DNA of 35,450 nucleotides from contig DASSOG010000006.1 of assembly GCA_035700805.1 (NCBI GenBank), positions 1-35,450 of the forward strand. The letters are read 5' to 3'. Shown here one piece after another: positions 8,311 through 15,728 of this stretch (positions within the stretch are counted from its first letter, which is position 1; each line of letters begins with the position of its first letter). The stretch comes from JAGWRI01 sp035700805. Its GTDB lineage: Bacteria > Gemmatimonadota > Gemmatimonadetes > Gemmatimonadales > Gemmatimonadaceae. The notes below the pieces were generated by a model, which was not told the DNA's origin, made no database searches, and saw only the letters and a list, made by a program, of their open reading frames with translations. The translations under genes and the position numbers were made by a program.

Positions 8311-8935
8311 ATGTCAATAGTCAAAGAATCCGTATCGCTCCGCCCCGAGTCGCCGGCACCCACCACCACCGCGTCGGGCGCTCCCATCGTCACTTCAGGG
8401 GCACCCGCCCTCACACCCTGGCCCCTGGTCTGCAAGCTCCGCCACGCGGCAGCCCCAGCCGGCCCCTTGGCCATCTGCAAGCTCCGCCACGCGGCAGCCC
8501 CAGTCGGCCCCTTGGCCATCTGCGAACACTGCCTGGGGCCGCTCGAACCCGTGGCCCCCACGGGTCGAGCATTACCGAACCGTGAAACGATCGCCGCCCG
8601 CGCGCCGAGCCTCTGGCGCTACCGTGAGTGGCTTCCGTTCACAGCATCGGCACCCGGCAGCACCGACACACGCAGGCCCGGCGATGCCTTCACCGCTCCG
8701 CTTTCCCCCGACACGGGCTTCACCCCGTTGGTAGACGCCCCCCGCCTGGCACGCCGCCTGGCACGCCGCTTGGGCGTGGCCCGCTGCTGGATCAAGAACG
8801 ACGCGGTATCCCACCCGTCGCTTTCGTTCAAGGACCGCGTGGTCACCGCCGCCCACCCCTTTGGCCTCGGTACCATCGGCTGCGCCAGCACGGGCAACCT
8901 GGCCAACGCCGTAGCCGCACACGCCGCCGCACGAG
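8311..8935 (+). pseudogene. thrC: threonine synthase, 5' part only (truncated)
   Basis: This encodes about the first 205 residues of a PLP-dependent threonine synthase, which makes L-threonine from O-phosphohomoserine. Recognisable parts are CEHCLGPLEPV near the N-terminus, RAPSLWRYREWLPF, GFTPLVDAPRLA, the PLP-lysine motif HPSLSFKDRVV, and the start of the phosphate loop region IGCASTGNLANAVAAHAA. The family is normally over 350 residues; similarity ends near 8935, before the rest of the fold. The frame then runs through unrelated DNA and the IS91-end copy into a doc fragment, stopping at 9279, so a chimeric 322-residue frame exists but should not be functional. A 45-bp duplication lies in its N-terminal region. 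An intact thrC would be needed elsewhere for threonine prototrophy. Confidence 0.75.
8431..8520 (+). repeat. 45-bp in-frame tandem duplication in the thrC remnant
   Basis: Two nearly identical 45-bp units begin at 8431 and 8476, each encoding CKLRHAAAP-A/V-GPLAI. A third start at 8521 diverges into the normal CEHC sequence. The duplication expands the region just before the CxxC motif, and probably arose after or during decay of the gene. Confidence 0.8.
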
Positions 8936-9021
8936 GCCCGGTCGCCCCATACTGGCCGTCGCAACACCCCCGACGGTCCGCGACACCGCCGAGCCAGGCC
9001 TGGTGGCCCGCCTCCAGCGCT

Positions 9022-9054
9022 CACCCGTCAGGCCATATGAGGATTGAAATTCCT
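9022..9054 (+). repeat. IS91 terminus-like sequence, copy 2
   Basis: Matches 4660-4692 at 29 of 33 positions. The doc-like coding sequence resumes exactly at the next base (9055, TTCGTT, the same six bases as at 9827-9832 in the intact doc gene). This marks a precise junction and indicates that a mobile element ended here. Confidence 0.65.
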
Positions 9055-9279
9055 TTCGTTAATGACGGCAACAGGCGCGTGGCCTTACTGGCCGCCAATA
9101 TCCTTGTTGGCTTGAACGGCTACGAACTCGAGGCGGCGGAACCGGAGGTGGTGACGGCCATCGAAAGCGTGGCGGCAGGCCGGATCTCCGAGGCGTCACT
9201 GGCGACCTGGGTTCGGAATAGGCTGCGGCCGATTGCCGACAGCGAAGCAGAGGGGCGGCCACGATCTGGCCGCTGGTGA
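9055..9279 (+). pseudogene. Doc toxin, 3' fragment
   Basis: The encoded peptide FVNDGNRRVALLAANILVGL, then NGYELEAAEPEVVTAIESVA, aligns with the C-terminal half of the intact Doc protein at 9605-10021. The Fic/Doc core is altered to DGNRR with one extra residue (Asn) before it, and the N-terminal half with the helix-forming HGG..GVRD..LLESAL region is absent. It is joined in frame to the thrC remnant through the IS91-like end. It represents a second doc copy destroyed by an insertion; its 3' end lies directly upstream of the intact toxin-antitoxin promoter. Confidence 0.8.
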
Positions 9280-9323
9280 ATCGCCGCTTCCAGTCAGGCC
9301 CAGTGCCGGCACTCGGCGGGGGC

Positions 9324-9351
9324 TTGTGTGTATAACTTTAGTAGCTATACT
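9324..9351 (+). promoter_or_regulatory. promoter of the AbrB-Doc operon
   Basis: TTGTGT (9324-9329) and TATACT (9346-9351) are separated by 16 nt. The predicted transcript start is near 9358, giving a short leader that includes GGGGGA just before the antitoxin ATG at 9374. Confidence 0.65.
9330..9350. promoter_or_regulatory. palindromic operator of the AbrB-Doc operon
   Basis: GTATAACT-TTAGT-AGCTATAC is an inverted repeat with 8-bp half sites (one mismatch) and a 5-bp spacer. It fills the spacer and overlaps the -10 box, so binding would block RNA polymerase. Autoregulation by the AbrB-type antitoxin is the expected role. Confidence 0.6.
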
Positions 9352-9373
9352 GCTCGGTAACCTCGGGGGAGTC

Positions 9374-9601
9374 ATGATCCGACGCCAGACGCTCAAGAAG
9401 ATCGGCGGTTCCGTGGCCACCGTGCTGCCCAAGAGCATGCTCGACCGCTTCCATCTCGATGCCGGCGACGACATCTACGTGGTGGAGACGGGCGAGGGCC
9501 TGTTGATCACGCCCTTCGATCCTGATTTTGCCGACGCCATGGCCGCCTACGCGCGCGGAGCGAGGAAGTATCGCAACGCGCTCCGCAAGCTGGCGCAATA
9601 G
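9374..9601 (+). CDS. AbrB/MazE-type antitoxin (SpoVT-AbrB fold)
   Basis: A 75-residue protein with the swapped-hairpin AbrB signature: RRQTLKKIGGSVATVLPKSM, then LDAGDDIYVVETGEGLLITP. The C-terminal part (DPDFADAMAAYARGARKYRN) resembles the Phd-like tails that bind Doc. It should bind DNA through its N-terminus, repress its own operon at the palindrome at 9330-9350, and neutralise the Doc toxin encoded 3 nt downstream. ATG 9374 is preferred over a longer frame from 9233 because the promoter lies between them and family similarity starts with MIRRQTLKK. Confidence 0.9.
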   Translation: MIRRQTLKKIGGSVATVLPKSMLDRFHLDAGDDIYVVETGEGLLITPFDPDFADAMAAYARGARKYRNALRKLAQ

Positions 9602-9604
9602 GCG

Positions 9605-10021
9605 GTGGCAGCCAAGCGCCGCGCACCCCGGTGGGTAACGCGGACCATGCTCGATGCGATTCACCAGGCCCAGTTGGCCGAGCACGGCGGCCTGGCCGGC
9701 GTGCGGGACTATGGATTGCTGGAATCGGCACTCGCCCGTCCGCGGCACAAGTTCGCCTACGCCGCCAAGCCCGACTTCGGCGCGCTGGCGGCCGCCTATG
9801 CGTTTGGGCTCGCCAGGAACCACGGGTTCGTTGACGGCAACAAACGCGTGGCATTCATGGCCGCCTATGTCTTTCTTGGCCTGAACGGCTACGAGATCGA
9901 GGCGACGGAGCCCGAGGTGGTGACGGCCATGGAAGACGTGGCGGCGGGCCGGATGTCCGAGGCGTCGCTGGCGGCGTGGGTTCGGCAGAGGCTGCGGCCG
10001 ATTGGTGGCGGCGAAGAATAG
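9605..10021 (+). CDS. doc: Doc family toxin (death-on-curing, Fic fold)
   Basis: A 138-residue Doc protein. Family members phosphorylate EF-Tu and stop translation. The signature HGFVDGNKRVAF matches the Doc motif HxFxxGNKR, with the key His and the anion-binding GNKR loop present. The N-terminal half has AEHGGLAGVRDYGLLESALA, as usual. The start is GTG 9605, 3 nt after the antitoxin stop, because the family's conserved N-terminal residues begin before the next ATG (9647). It is the intact copy; a broken 3' fragment of a paralogue precedes the operon. It faces ettA convergently across 18 nt. Confidence 0.92.
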   Translation: MAAKRRAPRWVTRTMLDAIHQAQLAEHGGLAGVRDYGLLESALARPRHKFAYAAKPDFGALAAAYAFGLARNHGFVDGNKRVAFMAAYVFLGLNGYEIEATEPEVVTAMEDVAAGRMSEASLAAWVRQRLRPIGGGEE

Positions 10022-10039
10022 GGGCGGTCCCCGGCGCAA

Positions 10040-11716
10040 CTACCCCCGCACCAACTTCCGATACGTCACCCGGTGGGGCTGATCGGCATCGGGGCCTTTG
10101 CGCTTCTTGAGGTCCTCGACGTATGCCTGGAAGTTCCCCTCGAACCACACCACCTCGCTGTCCCCCTCGAACGCCAGCATGTGCGTCGCCACCCGATCCA
10201 GGAACCACCGGTCGTGTGAGATCACCACGGCGCACCCGGCAAAGTCCAGCAGCGCATCCTCCAGCGCCCGCAGCGTATCCACATCCAGGTCGTTGGTGGG
10301 TTCGTCCAGCAGCAGCACGTTCCCGCCGCTCTTGAGCATCTTGGCCAGGTGCAGCCGGTTCCGCTCGCCGCCGGAAAGGTCCCCCACCTTCTTCTGCTGG
10401 TCGGTGCCCTTGAAGTTGAAGCTCGCCAGGTACGCCCGGCTGTTGATCTCGCGCTTGCCCACCTCGATGGTGTCGCGCCCCTCGCTCACTTCGTCGTACA
10501 CGGTCCTGGCGCCATCCAGCGTGCGACTCTGGTCCACGTACGCCAGTTGCACGGTGTCTCCCACCTTCAACTCGCCGCGGTCCGGTGTCTCCTGCCCCAC
10601 GATCATCCGGAAGAGCGTGGTCTTGCCCGCCCCGTTGGGGCCGATCACGCCCACGATCCCGCCGCGCGGCAGCGCAAACTCCAGCCCGTCAAACAGCAGC
10701 TTGTCTCCATATGCTTTCCGTAAACCATTGGCGATCACCACGTCGTTGCCCAGGCGTGGCGGCGGCGGGATCACGATCTCATTCTGCAGCACGCGCTCCT
10801 GCGAGGCCTGGCTGGCCAGCTCCTCGTACTTCTGCAGGCGCGCCTTGTTCTTGGCCTGCCGGGCCCGGGGCGCCATGCGCACCCAGTCCAGCTCGCGCTG
10901 CAGCGTGTGCTGCCGGGCACTGGCCTGCTTCTCCTCCGTGGCCAGCCGAGTCTGCTTCTGCTCCAGCCAGCTCGAGTAATTCCCCTCCCACGGGATCCCC
11001 GCCCCGCGGTCCAGCTCCAGGATCCACTGGGCCACGTTGTCCAGGAAGTACCGGTCGTGCGTGATGGCCACCACGGTCCCCGGGAACTCCGCCAGGTGCC
11101 GCTCCAGCCACGCCACGCTCTCGGCGTCCAGGTGGTTGGTGGGCTCGTCCAGCAGCAGCATGTCCGGTTGCTCCAGCAGCACGCGACAGAGCGCCACCCG
11201 CCGCCGCTCGCCGCCGGACAGCGTCGTCACGTCGGCGTCCGCGGGCGGCAGCCGCAGCGCGTCCATGGCAATCTCGATCTTGTGATCCAGGTTCCACAGG
11301 TCGAGCGCGTCAATCTGCTCCTGCACGCGCCCCTGCTCCGCCAGCAGCTTTTCCATGGCCGCGTCGTCCATGGGCTCGGCGAACGCCATTGAGATTTGCT
11401 CAAAGCGCGTGAGCAGCCCGCGCTGCGTGGCCACCGCCAGCTCCACGTTCCCCTTCACGTCCAACGCGGGATCCAGCTGCGGTTCCTGCGGCAGGTAGCC
11501 GATCGTCCGGCCATCGGCCACCCACGCCTCCCCCTGGAAGTCCGTGTCCACCCCAGCCATGATGCGCAGCAGACTCGACTTGCCGGCGCCGTTGGGGCCG
11601 AGCACGCCGATCTTGGCGCCGTAGTAGAAAGAGAGCCAGATACCACGCAGGATCTCCCGCTGCGGCGGGACAATCTTGCGCAGGTCCTTCATGACATAGA
11701 TGAATTGCGGGGGCAT
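10040..11716 (-). CDS. ettA: energy-dependent translational throttle protein EttA (ABC-F)
   Basis: The 558-residue product is full length for EttA, a soluble ABC-F ATPase that binds the ribosomal E site and gates the first steps of elongation according to ATP/ADP. It has two ABC domains: Walker A GPNGAGKSS (40-48), signature LSGGERRRV (166-), Walker B LLLDEPTNHLD (187-197); and Walker A GPNGAGKTT (359-), LSGGERNRLHLA and LLLDEPTNDLD. The charged helical linker (about 245-310) is the P-site tRNA interaction arm. Residues FIYVMKDLRKIVPPQREIL at the N-terminus are characteristic of EttA over Uup or YheS. A diverged 35-codon remnant of a second copy lies at 3916-4023. Confidence 0.96.
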   Translation of the reverse strand: MPPQFIYVMKDLRKIVPPQREILRGIWLSFYYGAKIGVLGPNGAGKSSLLRIMAGVDTDFQGEAWVADGRTIGYLPQEPQLDPALDVKGNVELAVATQRGLLTRFEQISMAFAEPMDDAAMEKLLAEQGRVQEQIDALDLWNLDHKIEIAMDALRLPPADADVTTLSGGERRRVALCRVLLEQPDMLLLDEPTNHLDAESVAWLERHLAEFPGTVVAITHDRYFLDNVAQWILELDRGAGIPWEGNYSSWLEQKQTRLATEEKQASARQHTLQRELDWVRMAPRARQAKNKARLQKYEELASQASQERVLQNEIVIPPPPRLGNDVVIANGLRKAYGDKLLFDGLEFALPRGGIVGVIGPNGAGKTTLFRMIVGQETPDRGELKVGDTVQLAYVDQSRTLDGARTVYDEVSEGRDTIEVGKREINSRAYLASFNFKGTDQQKKVGDLSGGERNRLHLAKMLKSGGNVLLLDEPTNDLDVDTLRALEDALLDFAGCAVVISHDRWFLDRVATHMLAFEGDSEVVWFEGNFQAYVEDLKKRKGPDADQPHRVTYRKLVRG

Positions 11717-11769
11717 GGCGGCGGGAGGGGTGGAGTGACCGGGAGGCGAAAGTTAACGGGCTGCCGGCG

Positions 11770-11798
11770 TTGGTTTCCACGGGCGGCGCCGGTATACT
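11770..11798 (+). promoter_or_regulatory. ccdA promoter
   Basis: TTGGTT (11770-11775) and TATACT (11793-11798) are 17 nt apart. The -10 box ends 9 nt before the ATG, so the leader would be about 3 nt or absent. No ribosome binding site is visible. Confidence 0.55.
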
Positions 11799-11807
11799 TG
11801 AGACCCC

Positions 11808-12521
11808 ATGTCCTTCTCCAACATCTCCCACCTCCTCTCGGCCAACCCGCTCTACGCCGTCCCCCTGGTCTTCCTCGGGGGCGTGCTCACCAGCCTGACG
11901 CCGTGCATCTACCCCATGATCCCGATCACCATCGCGATTGTCGGGGGCGGGAGCGCCGCACCGGACGCGCCCCGGTGGCGGCCGCTGTTCCTCACGCTCA
12001 CCTACGTGGCCGGCCTGGCCCTCGTGTACGCGGCCTTGGGCCTCCTCGCGGGCCTGACGGGCACCCTCTTTGGAACTGTCAGCACCAATCCATGGTTGTA
12101 CTTCGCAATGGCCAACGTGCTGGTGCTCGCGGCGCTGGCCATGTTCGACGTGATCCCGGTGCGACTCCCGGCCGGCCTCATGGCACGCGTGAACAACACG
12201 GGCACCGCCGGCCGGTTCTCCGGCGCCTTCGTCATGGGGGCCATGTCCGGCCTCGTGGCCGCCCCCTGTTCGGCGCCCGTCATGGCGGTGGTACTCACCT
12301 GGGTGACCACCACCAGGAGCGCGGTGCTCGGGTTCATCTACCTGTTCGCGTTCTCGCTGGGCATGTCCACGCTGCTCGTGGTGGTGGGCCTCTCGTCGGG
12401 ATCGCTGGCGCGGCTGCCAAGGGCCGGCGTGTGGATGGTGTGGATCAAGAAGCTGTTCGGGCTGGTCATGCTGGGCGTGGCGGAATACTACCTCTTCAAG
12501 ATGGGACAGTTGCTTATATGA
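11808..12521 (+). CDS. ccdA: CcdA/DsbD-type transmembrane electron transporter
   Basis: A 237-residue membrane protein with about six helices. It carries the two half-motifs of the CcdA/DsbD-beta family, each with the redox cysteine next to proline: SLTPCIYPMIPIT in the first half and APCSAPVMAVV in the second. These move reducing equivalents from cytoplasmic thioredoxin across the membrane. It lacks the DsbD alpha and gamma domains; the role of the gamma domain is probably taken by the thioredoxin-like protein encoded next, whose ATG overlaps this stop (ATGA, 12518-12521). Cytochrome c maturation or general periplasmic disulfide reduction are the likely uses; no cytochrome genes lie nearby. 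Confidence 0.9.
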   Translation: MSFSNISHLLSANPLYAVPLVFLGGVLTSLTPCIYPMIPITIAIVGGGSAAPDAPRWRPLFLTLTYVAGLALVYAALGLLAGLTGTLFGTVSTNPWLYFAMANVLVLAALAMFDVIPVRLPAGLMARVNNTGTAGRFSGAFVMGAMSGLVAAPCSAPVMAVVLTWVTTTRSAVLGFIYLFAFSLGMSTLLVVVGLSSGSLARLPRAGVWMVWIKKLFGLVMLGVAEYYLFKMGQLLI

Positions 12522-13033
12522 AACTCCTCACGTTGCAGGCGGCCGCGATGGCCATGGCGTTCACGGGAGCCGCCGCCACGACGCCACGCGCCGCCCACGC
12601 GCAGGACTTGGGCCTCCTCATCGGCACGACCGCGCCCAACGTCACGGTCACGACGCTGGACGGCAAGTCCACCGACCTCTCCGCCTACCTCGGCAAGACC
12701 CCCACGCTCATTGAGTTCTGGGCCACCTGGTGCCCCAACTGCAAGGAACTCGAGCCCACCCTCAAGGCCATGACGGCCAGGTATGGCGGTCGGGTGCAGT
12801 TCGTGCGGATTGCAGTAAACGTGAATGAATCGGCCGGCCACGTGAAGGCATTCGTGGACAAGTACGACATTCCGGGCCACCACTACTACGACACCAGCGG
12901 CGACGCCACCACGGCCTACGACGTCCCCGCCACGTCGTATGTGGTGCTCATCGATCGCGCGGGCAAGGTGGTCTACACCGGCCTGGGTGGCACCCAGGAC
13001 CTGGACACGCCCCTGGCAAGGGTCCTCCGGTAG
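12518..13033 (+). CDS. TlpA/ResA-like periplasmic thioredoxin
   Basis: The product is 171 residues. A signal peptide (about 1-29, ending AAHAQ) is followed by a thioredoxin fold starting at GTTAPNVTVTTLDGK. The active site is WATWCPNC with Cys72 and Cys75, and the cis-proline region reads YDVPATSYVVLIDRAGKVV. Translational coupling to the CcdA-like transporter suggests that CcdA keeps this protein reduced. Length and layout fit the TlpA/ResA group used in cytochrome c maturation and copper-site assembly, but the specific client is not evident. Confidence 0.92.
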   Translation: MKLLTLQAAAMAMAFTGAAATTPRAAHAQDLGLLIGTTAPNVTVTTLDGKSTDLSAYLGKTPTLIEFWATWCPNCKELEPTLKAMTARYGGRVQFVRIAVNVNESAGHVKAFVDKYDIPGHHYYDTSGDATTAYDVPATSYVVLIDRAGKVVYTGLGGTQDLDTPLARVLR

Positions 13034-13100
13034 CGCCTGCGCCGGCTCGCCGCGGCTCGCGTAAGCGAACCTGACGCGCCGCGCGCGGTGCCCCGCCGCC

Positions 13101-13679
13101 TCACCCCTCGCCCGTCAGCGGCAGCTCCAGCACCATACGCGTCCGCGTAAGATCCAGCGTCTCATGGACCTGGATCCGCGTGAGCACCACCGGCTCCTCA
13201 ATCCGCAGGGCCAGCATCCGGCGCAGGTTGTCCGGCGTGGGCTCCGGAAAGAAGCTCAGCGTCACGTGCGGGGTGAAGGTGAAGCGGGCCCGCTCGCGAA
13301 GCAGTCCGGTGGCGCCAATGCGGTCGTGCAGCTCGCGGATGGCGCCATGGGGCGCCAGCGGCAGCACCACCACGTTGCTCTGCATGAACCGCACCGGCGC
13401 GCCAACGGGCAGTGACAGGGGCGCCGTCTCGCGCGCGATGGGCTCCAGCTCGGCGCGCAATTCGGCCTCCGTGGTCCGCGTGGAGATGGGCCCCAGGCCG
13501 GACGAACCGGCCACCGTGACATGGGGCGGCTGCAGCGCCGCCAGCTTGGGGTCAAAGCGCCGCTGGAGTTCCAGCACGCGCTCGCGAAGCGGCGGCTCCA
13601 CCGGCGCGATGATGATGAGGCCGGACTTCACGGGCCGCCCCCGCTCCCGCCGCCGCCCGCGCATCGGCGGCGGGCGCAT
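13101..13679 (-). CDS. 2'-5' RNA ligase / LigT-like phosphoesterase family
   Basis: This 192-residue member of the 2H phosphoesterase superfamily has the two required histidine motifs: PPHVTVAG in the first half and TPHVTLSFF about 85 residues later. These form the catalytic pair for cyclic phosphodiester or 2'-5' bonds. The N-terminal 17 residues are rich in Arg and Pro and may not be translated. ATG 13679 is favoured over ATG 13694 because GGAG lies at the right distance before it. The gene follows the PAP2 gene in the same direction within about 25 nt, so they are probably one operon. The substrate is unknown; the family includes cyclic phosphodiesterases of RNA ends. Confidence 0.85.
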   Translation of the reverse strand: MRPPPMRGRRRERGRPVKSGLIIIAPVEPPLRERVLELQRRFDPKLAALQPPHVTVAGSSGLGPISTRTTEAELRAELEPIARETAPLSLPVGAPVRFMQSNVVVLPLAPHGAIRELHDRIGATGLLRERARFTFTPHVTLSFFPEPTPDNLRRMLALRIEEPVVLTRIQVHETLDLTRTRMVLELPLTGEG

Positions 13680-13701
13680 GCCCGTCCACTCCATATTGCT
13701 T

Positions 13702-14568
13702 TCACCATGCCGCCGAATACACCAGGGCCGTGGCGCCGTCCGGCGCCGGCGCCACCGAGAGGTGCTGAAAGGTGCGATCCACCCAGTTGTCCGGATGCCC
13801 GTGCTGCCACCGCACCACCATCCGGCCCGACAGGGTGCCGAGTCCGGCGCCGAGCAGCACGTCGCTGGCCCAGTGCGCGTTGCGGTACATGCGCGAGACG
13901 CCGCTGAGTGTCGCGCCGCCGTATGTCAATATGCCAATGAGCATCTGGTGCTCCGGCCAGCGCCGTCCGCTTTCCGCCGTCAGGGCGCCCGCCAGCGCGA
14001 AGGCCGCCACCGCGTGCAGCGATGGCAGTGACTGGTAGTCATCGCCCTGCCGGAACCCGCGACCGAAGGCCAGGTCGTGCGGCCGGCCCAGGCTGACGCG
14101 CGGGCGCGCCCGCCCCGCCAGCCCCTTGATCACCACGCTCACCACGCCGGCAGCCACCATCGCCTCGCCGGCGTGGAGCCCCACGTCGGTCCAGGTGGAG
14201 TCGTGGCGCGCGAGGCCCACCACGTACGCACCCGCCGCCAGCAGCGGCGCGCCCGGAACCGCCAGCCCGCCAAAGACATCGGCCGTCGTCTTCAGGGTTC
14301 CATTGTTTTGCCGCGCCGGGCGTTGCATCCACGCCGCCGCCCGGCCGTCAAGCCCGAACGCCACCGCCGTGGCCGCCGCGAACCCCGTGGCGATCCAGGC
14401 ATCCCCGCGCGTGAACGTCGGCTGGCTGCGGGGAGAATCCTGGGCAGCCGCCGACACACTCGACACGAGCACGAGCGCCAGCACACCGCTCCAGCGCGCC
14501 AGGCCATCCGCCACCGGAAGTGCTCCGCGCGCCAGGCCGCTCGCCACCGGAAGCGCCGCGCGCCCCAT
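13702..14568 (-). CDS. PAP2 family membrane-associated phosphatase
   Basis: A 288-residue protein with a signal or anchor helix (about 26-43, ending SAAAQ) and the three PAP2 motifs: KGLAGRARP (148-156, KX6RP), SLPSLHA with His185, and SRMYRNAHWASD with His232 and Asp236. The usual PSGH reads PSLH, as in many PAP2-like lipid phosphatases. Likely substrates are lipid phosphates such as undecaprenyl pyrophosphate or phosphatidic acid. ATG 14568 is chosen because longer frames run into the fabI promoter on the other strand. The segment before the helix holds a 33-bp tandem duplication (units at 14497 and 14530) encoding LPVASGLARGA / LPVADGLARWS. Confidence 0.85.
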   Translation of the reverse strand: MGRAALPVASGLARGALPVADGLARWSGVLALVLVSSVSAAAQDSPRSQPTFTRGDAWIATGFAAATAVAFGLDGRAAAWMQRPARQNNGTLKTTADVFGGLAVPGAPLLAAGAYVVGLARHDSTWTDVGLHAGEAMVAAGVVSVVIKGLAGRARPRVSLGRPHDLAFGRGFRQGDDYQSLPSLHAVAAFALAGALTAESGRRWPEHQMLIGILTYGGATLSGVSRMYRNAHWASDVLLGAGLGTLSGRMVVRWQHGHPDNWVDRTFQHLSVAPAPDGATALVYSAAW

Positions 14569-14631
14569 GCGCCGTCGCGCACCCCTCACCCGCGCGCGTG
14601 CTGCCGGCCGGGTGCCCAACCCGCGGTCCTC

Positions 14632-14660
14632 TTGTCCCAGGGCAGTGTCCGGCGTATTTA
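14632..14660 (+). promoter_or_regulatory. fabI promoter, probably leaderless
   Basis: TTGTCC (14632-14637) and TATTTA (14655-14660) are 17 nt apart. The -10 box ends 5 nt before the fabI ATG, placing +1 at or next to the start codon. There is no ribosome binding site. Confidence 0.55.
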
Positions 14661-14665
14661 GTGAC

Positions 14666-15568
14666 ATGCTCAATCTCGATCTCTCCGGCCGTCGGGCCCT
14701 CGTGGCCGGCGTGGCCGACGACGGCGGCTTCGGGTTCGCCATTGCCAAGTCGCTCATCGAGGCCGGCGCCACCGTGTGCATCGGCACCTGGCCCCCCGCG
14801 CTCACCATCCTGCGCAACCTGCTGGAACGCGGAAAGATGGACGACTCGCGCCGCCTCGCCAATGGCACCCTCCTGGAATTCGAGAAGATCTATCCCCTGG
14901 ACGCCGCCTACGACACCTGGGAGGACATTCCCGAGGACGTCCGTGTCTCCAAGCGCTACAAGGACGTGGGCGACTGTTCGGTGCAGGGCGTGGCACGGCA
15001 GCTCGTGGCCGATTTTGGCGAGCGGCCGCTGGACATCGTGGTGCATGCACTGGCCAACGGGCCGGAGGTGAAGAAGCCGTTGCTGGAAGTGAGCCGCGCC
15101 GGCTACCTGGCCGCCGTGAGCGTGAGCGCGTATTCGCTCATCTCGCTGCTGCAGCGCCTGGGTCCGCTCATGCGTCCCGGGGGTTCGGCCGTGTCGCTCA
15201 CGTACATGGCCAGCGAGCGCGCCATCCCCGGCTACGGGGGTGGGATGTCGTCGGCCAAGGCCGCGCTGGAGAGTGACACCCGCACCCTGGCCTTTGAAGC
15301 CGGGCGCAAGTGGGGCGTGCGCGTCAACACCATCAGCGCGGGCCCCTTTGCCTCGCGCGCCGCCAGCGCCATCGGCATCATCGAGAAGATGGTGGAATAC
15401 GTATCCCACAATGCCCCCCTCACCGACAAGCTCAACGCCGCCGAGGTAGGCCACGCGGCGACGTTCCTCAGCTCCCCCCTCGCCTCCGGCATCACCGGCG
15501 CCACTATCTACGTGGACAAGGGCTACCACGCCATGGGCATGGCGGTCGAGGACCCACCCTCACCCTGA
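14666..15568 (+). CDS. fabI: enoyl-[acyl-carrier-protein] reductase (NADH), plant-type FabI
   Basis: A 300-residue short-chain dehydrogenase fold enzyme that reduces trans-2-enoyl-ACP, the last step of each fatty acid elongation cycle. The N-terminal nucleotide loop GVADDGGFGFAIAKSL is present. Catalytic Tyr180, Tyr190 and Lys198 lie in LTYMASERAIPGYGGGMSSA, then KAALESD. The Tyr-X7-Lys spacing and the long insert after IGTWPP (about residues 48-100) are the plant/chloroplast and Bacteroidetes type, not the E. coli type. Start 14666 fits the family N-terminus (MLNLDLSGRRALVAG). Triclosan-type inhibitors bind this family. It is followed by a large inverted repeat that probably ends its transcript. 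Confidence 0.96.
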   Translation: MLNLDLSGRRALVAGVADDGGFGFAIAKSLIEAGATVCIGTWPPALTILRNLLERGKMDDSRRLANGTLLEFEKIYPLDAAYDTWEDIPEDVRVSKRYKDVGDCSVQGVARQLVADFGERPLDIVVHALANGPEVKKPLLEVSRAGYLAAVSVSAYSLISLLQRLGPLMRPGGSAVSLTYMASERAIPGYGGGMSSAKAALESDTRTLAFEAGRKWGVRVNTISAGPFASRAASAIGIIEKMVEYVSHNAPLTDKLNAAEVGHAATFLSSPLASGITGATIYVDKGYHAMGMAVEDPPSP

Positions 15569-15589
15569 GCGGTAGTGGTACGCAAGGTA

Positions 15590-15631
15590 GAAATGGCACA
15601 CCCACCAGAATTCCGATGGGTGTGCCATTTC
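15590..15631. terminator. perfect 15-bp inverted repeat, probable bidirectional terminator
   Basis: GAAATGGCACACCCA and its exact reverse complement flank a 12-nt loop. It lies 22 nt after the fabI stop, between convergent genes. No T-tract follows on either strand, so it may instead stabilise 3' ends or be a remnant of a mobile repeat. Confidence 0.55.
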
Positions 15632-15644
15632 CATATTCAACGCA

Positions 15645-15728
15645 GTTGCAGTTGTGGTTGTAGTTGTAGTTGTAGTTGTAGTTGCAGTTGCAGTTGCAGT
15701 TGCAGTTGCAGTTGTAGTGGAAGTTGCA
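15645..15728. repeat. hexanucleotide microsatellite (GTTGYA)14
   Basis: Fourteen consecutive hexamers, mainly GTTGTA (four in a row, then once more) and GTTGCA (five in a row plus two), with two variants (GTTGTG and GTGGAA). It is intergenic between convergent fabI and the propeller gene, and is much more AT-rich than its surroundings. Its downstream end merges into the local ATCCGCG repeat. Confidence 0.9.
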
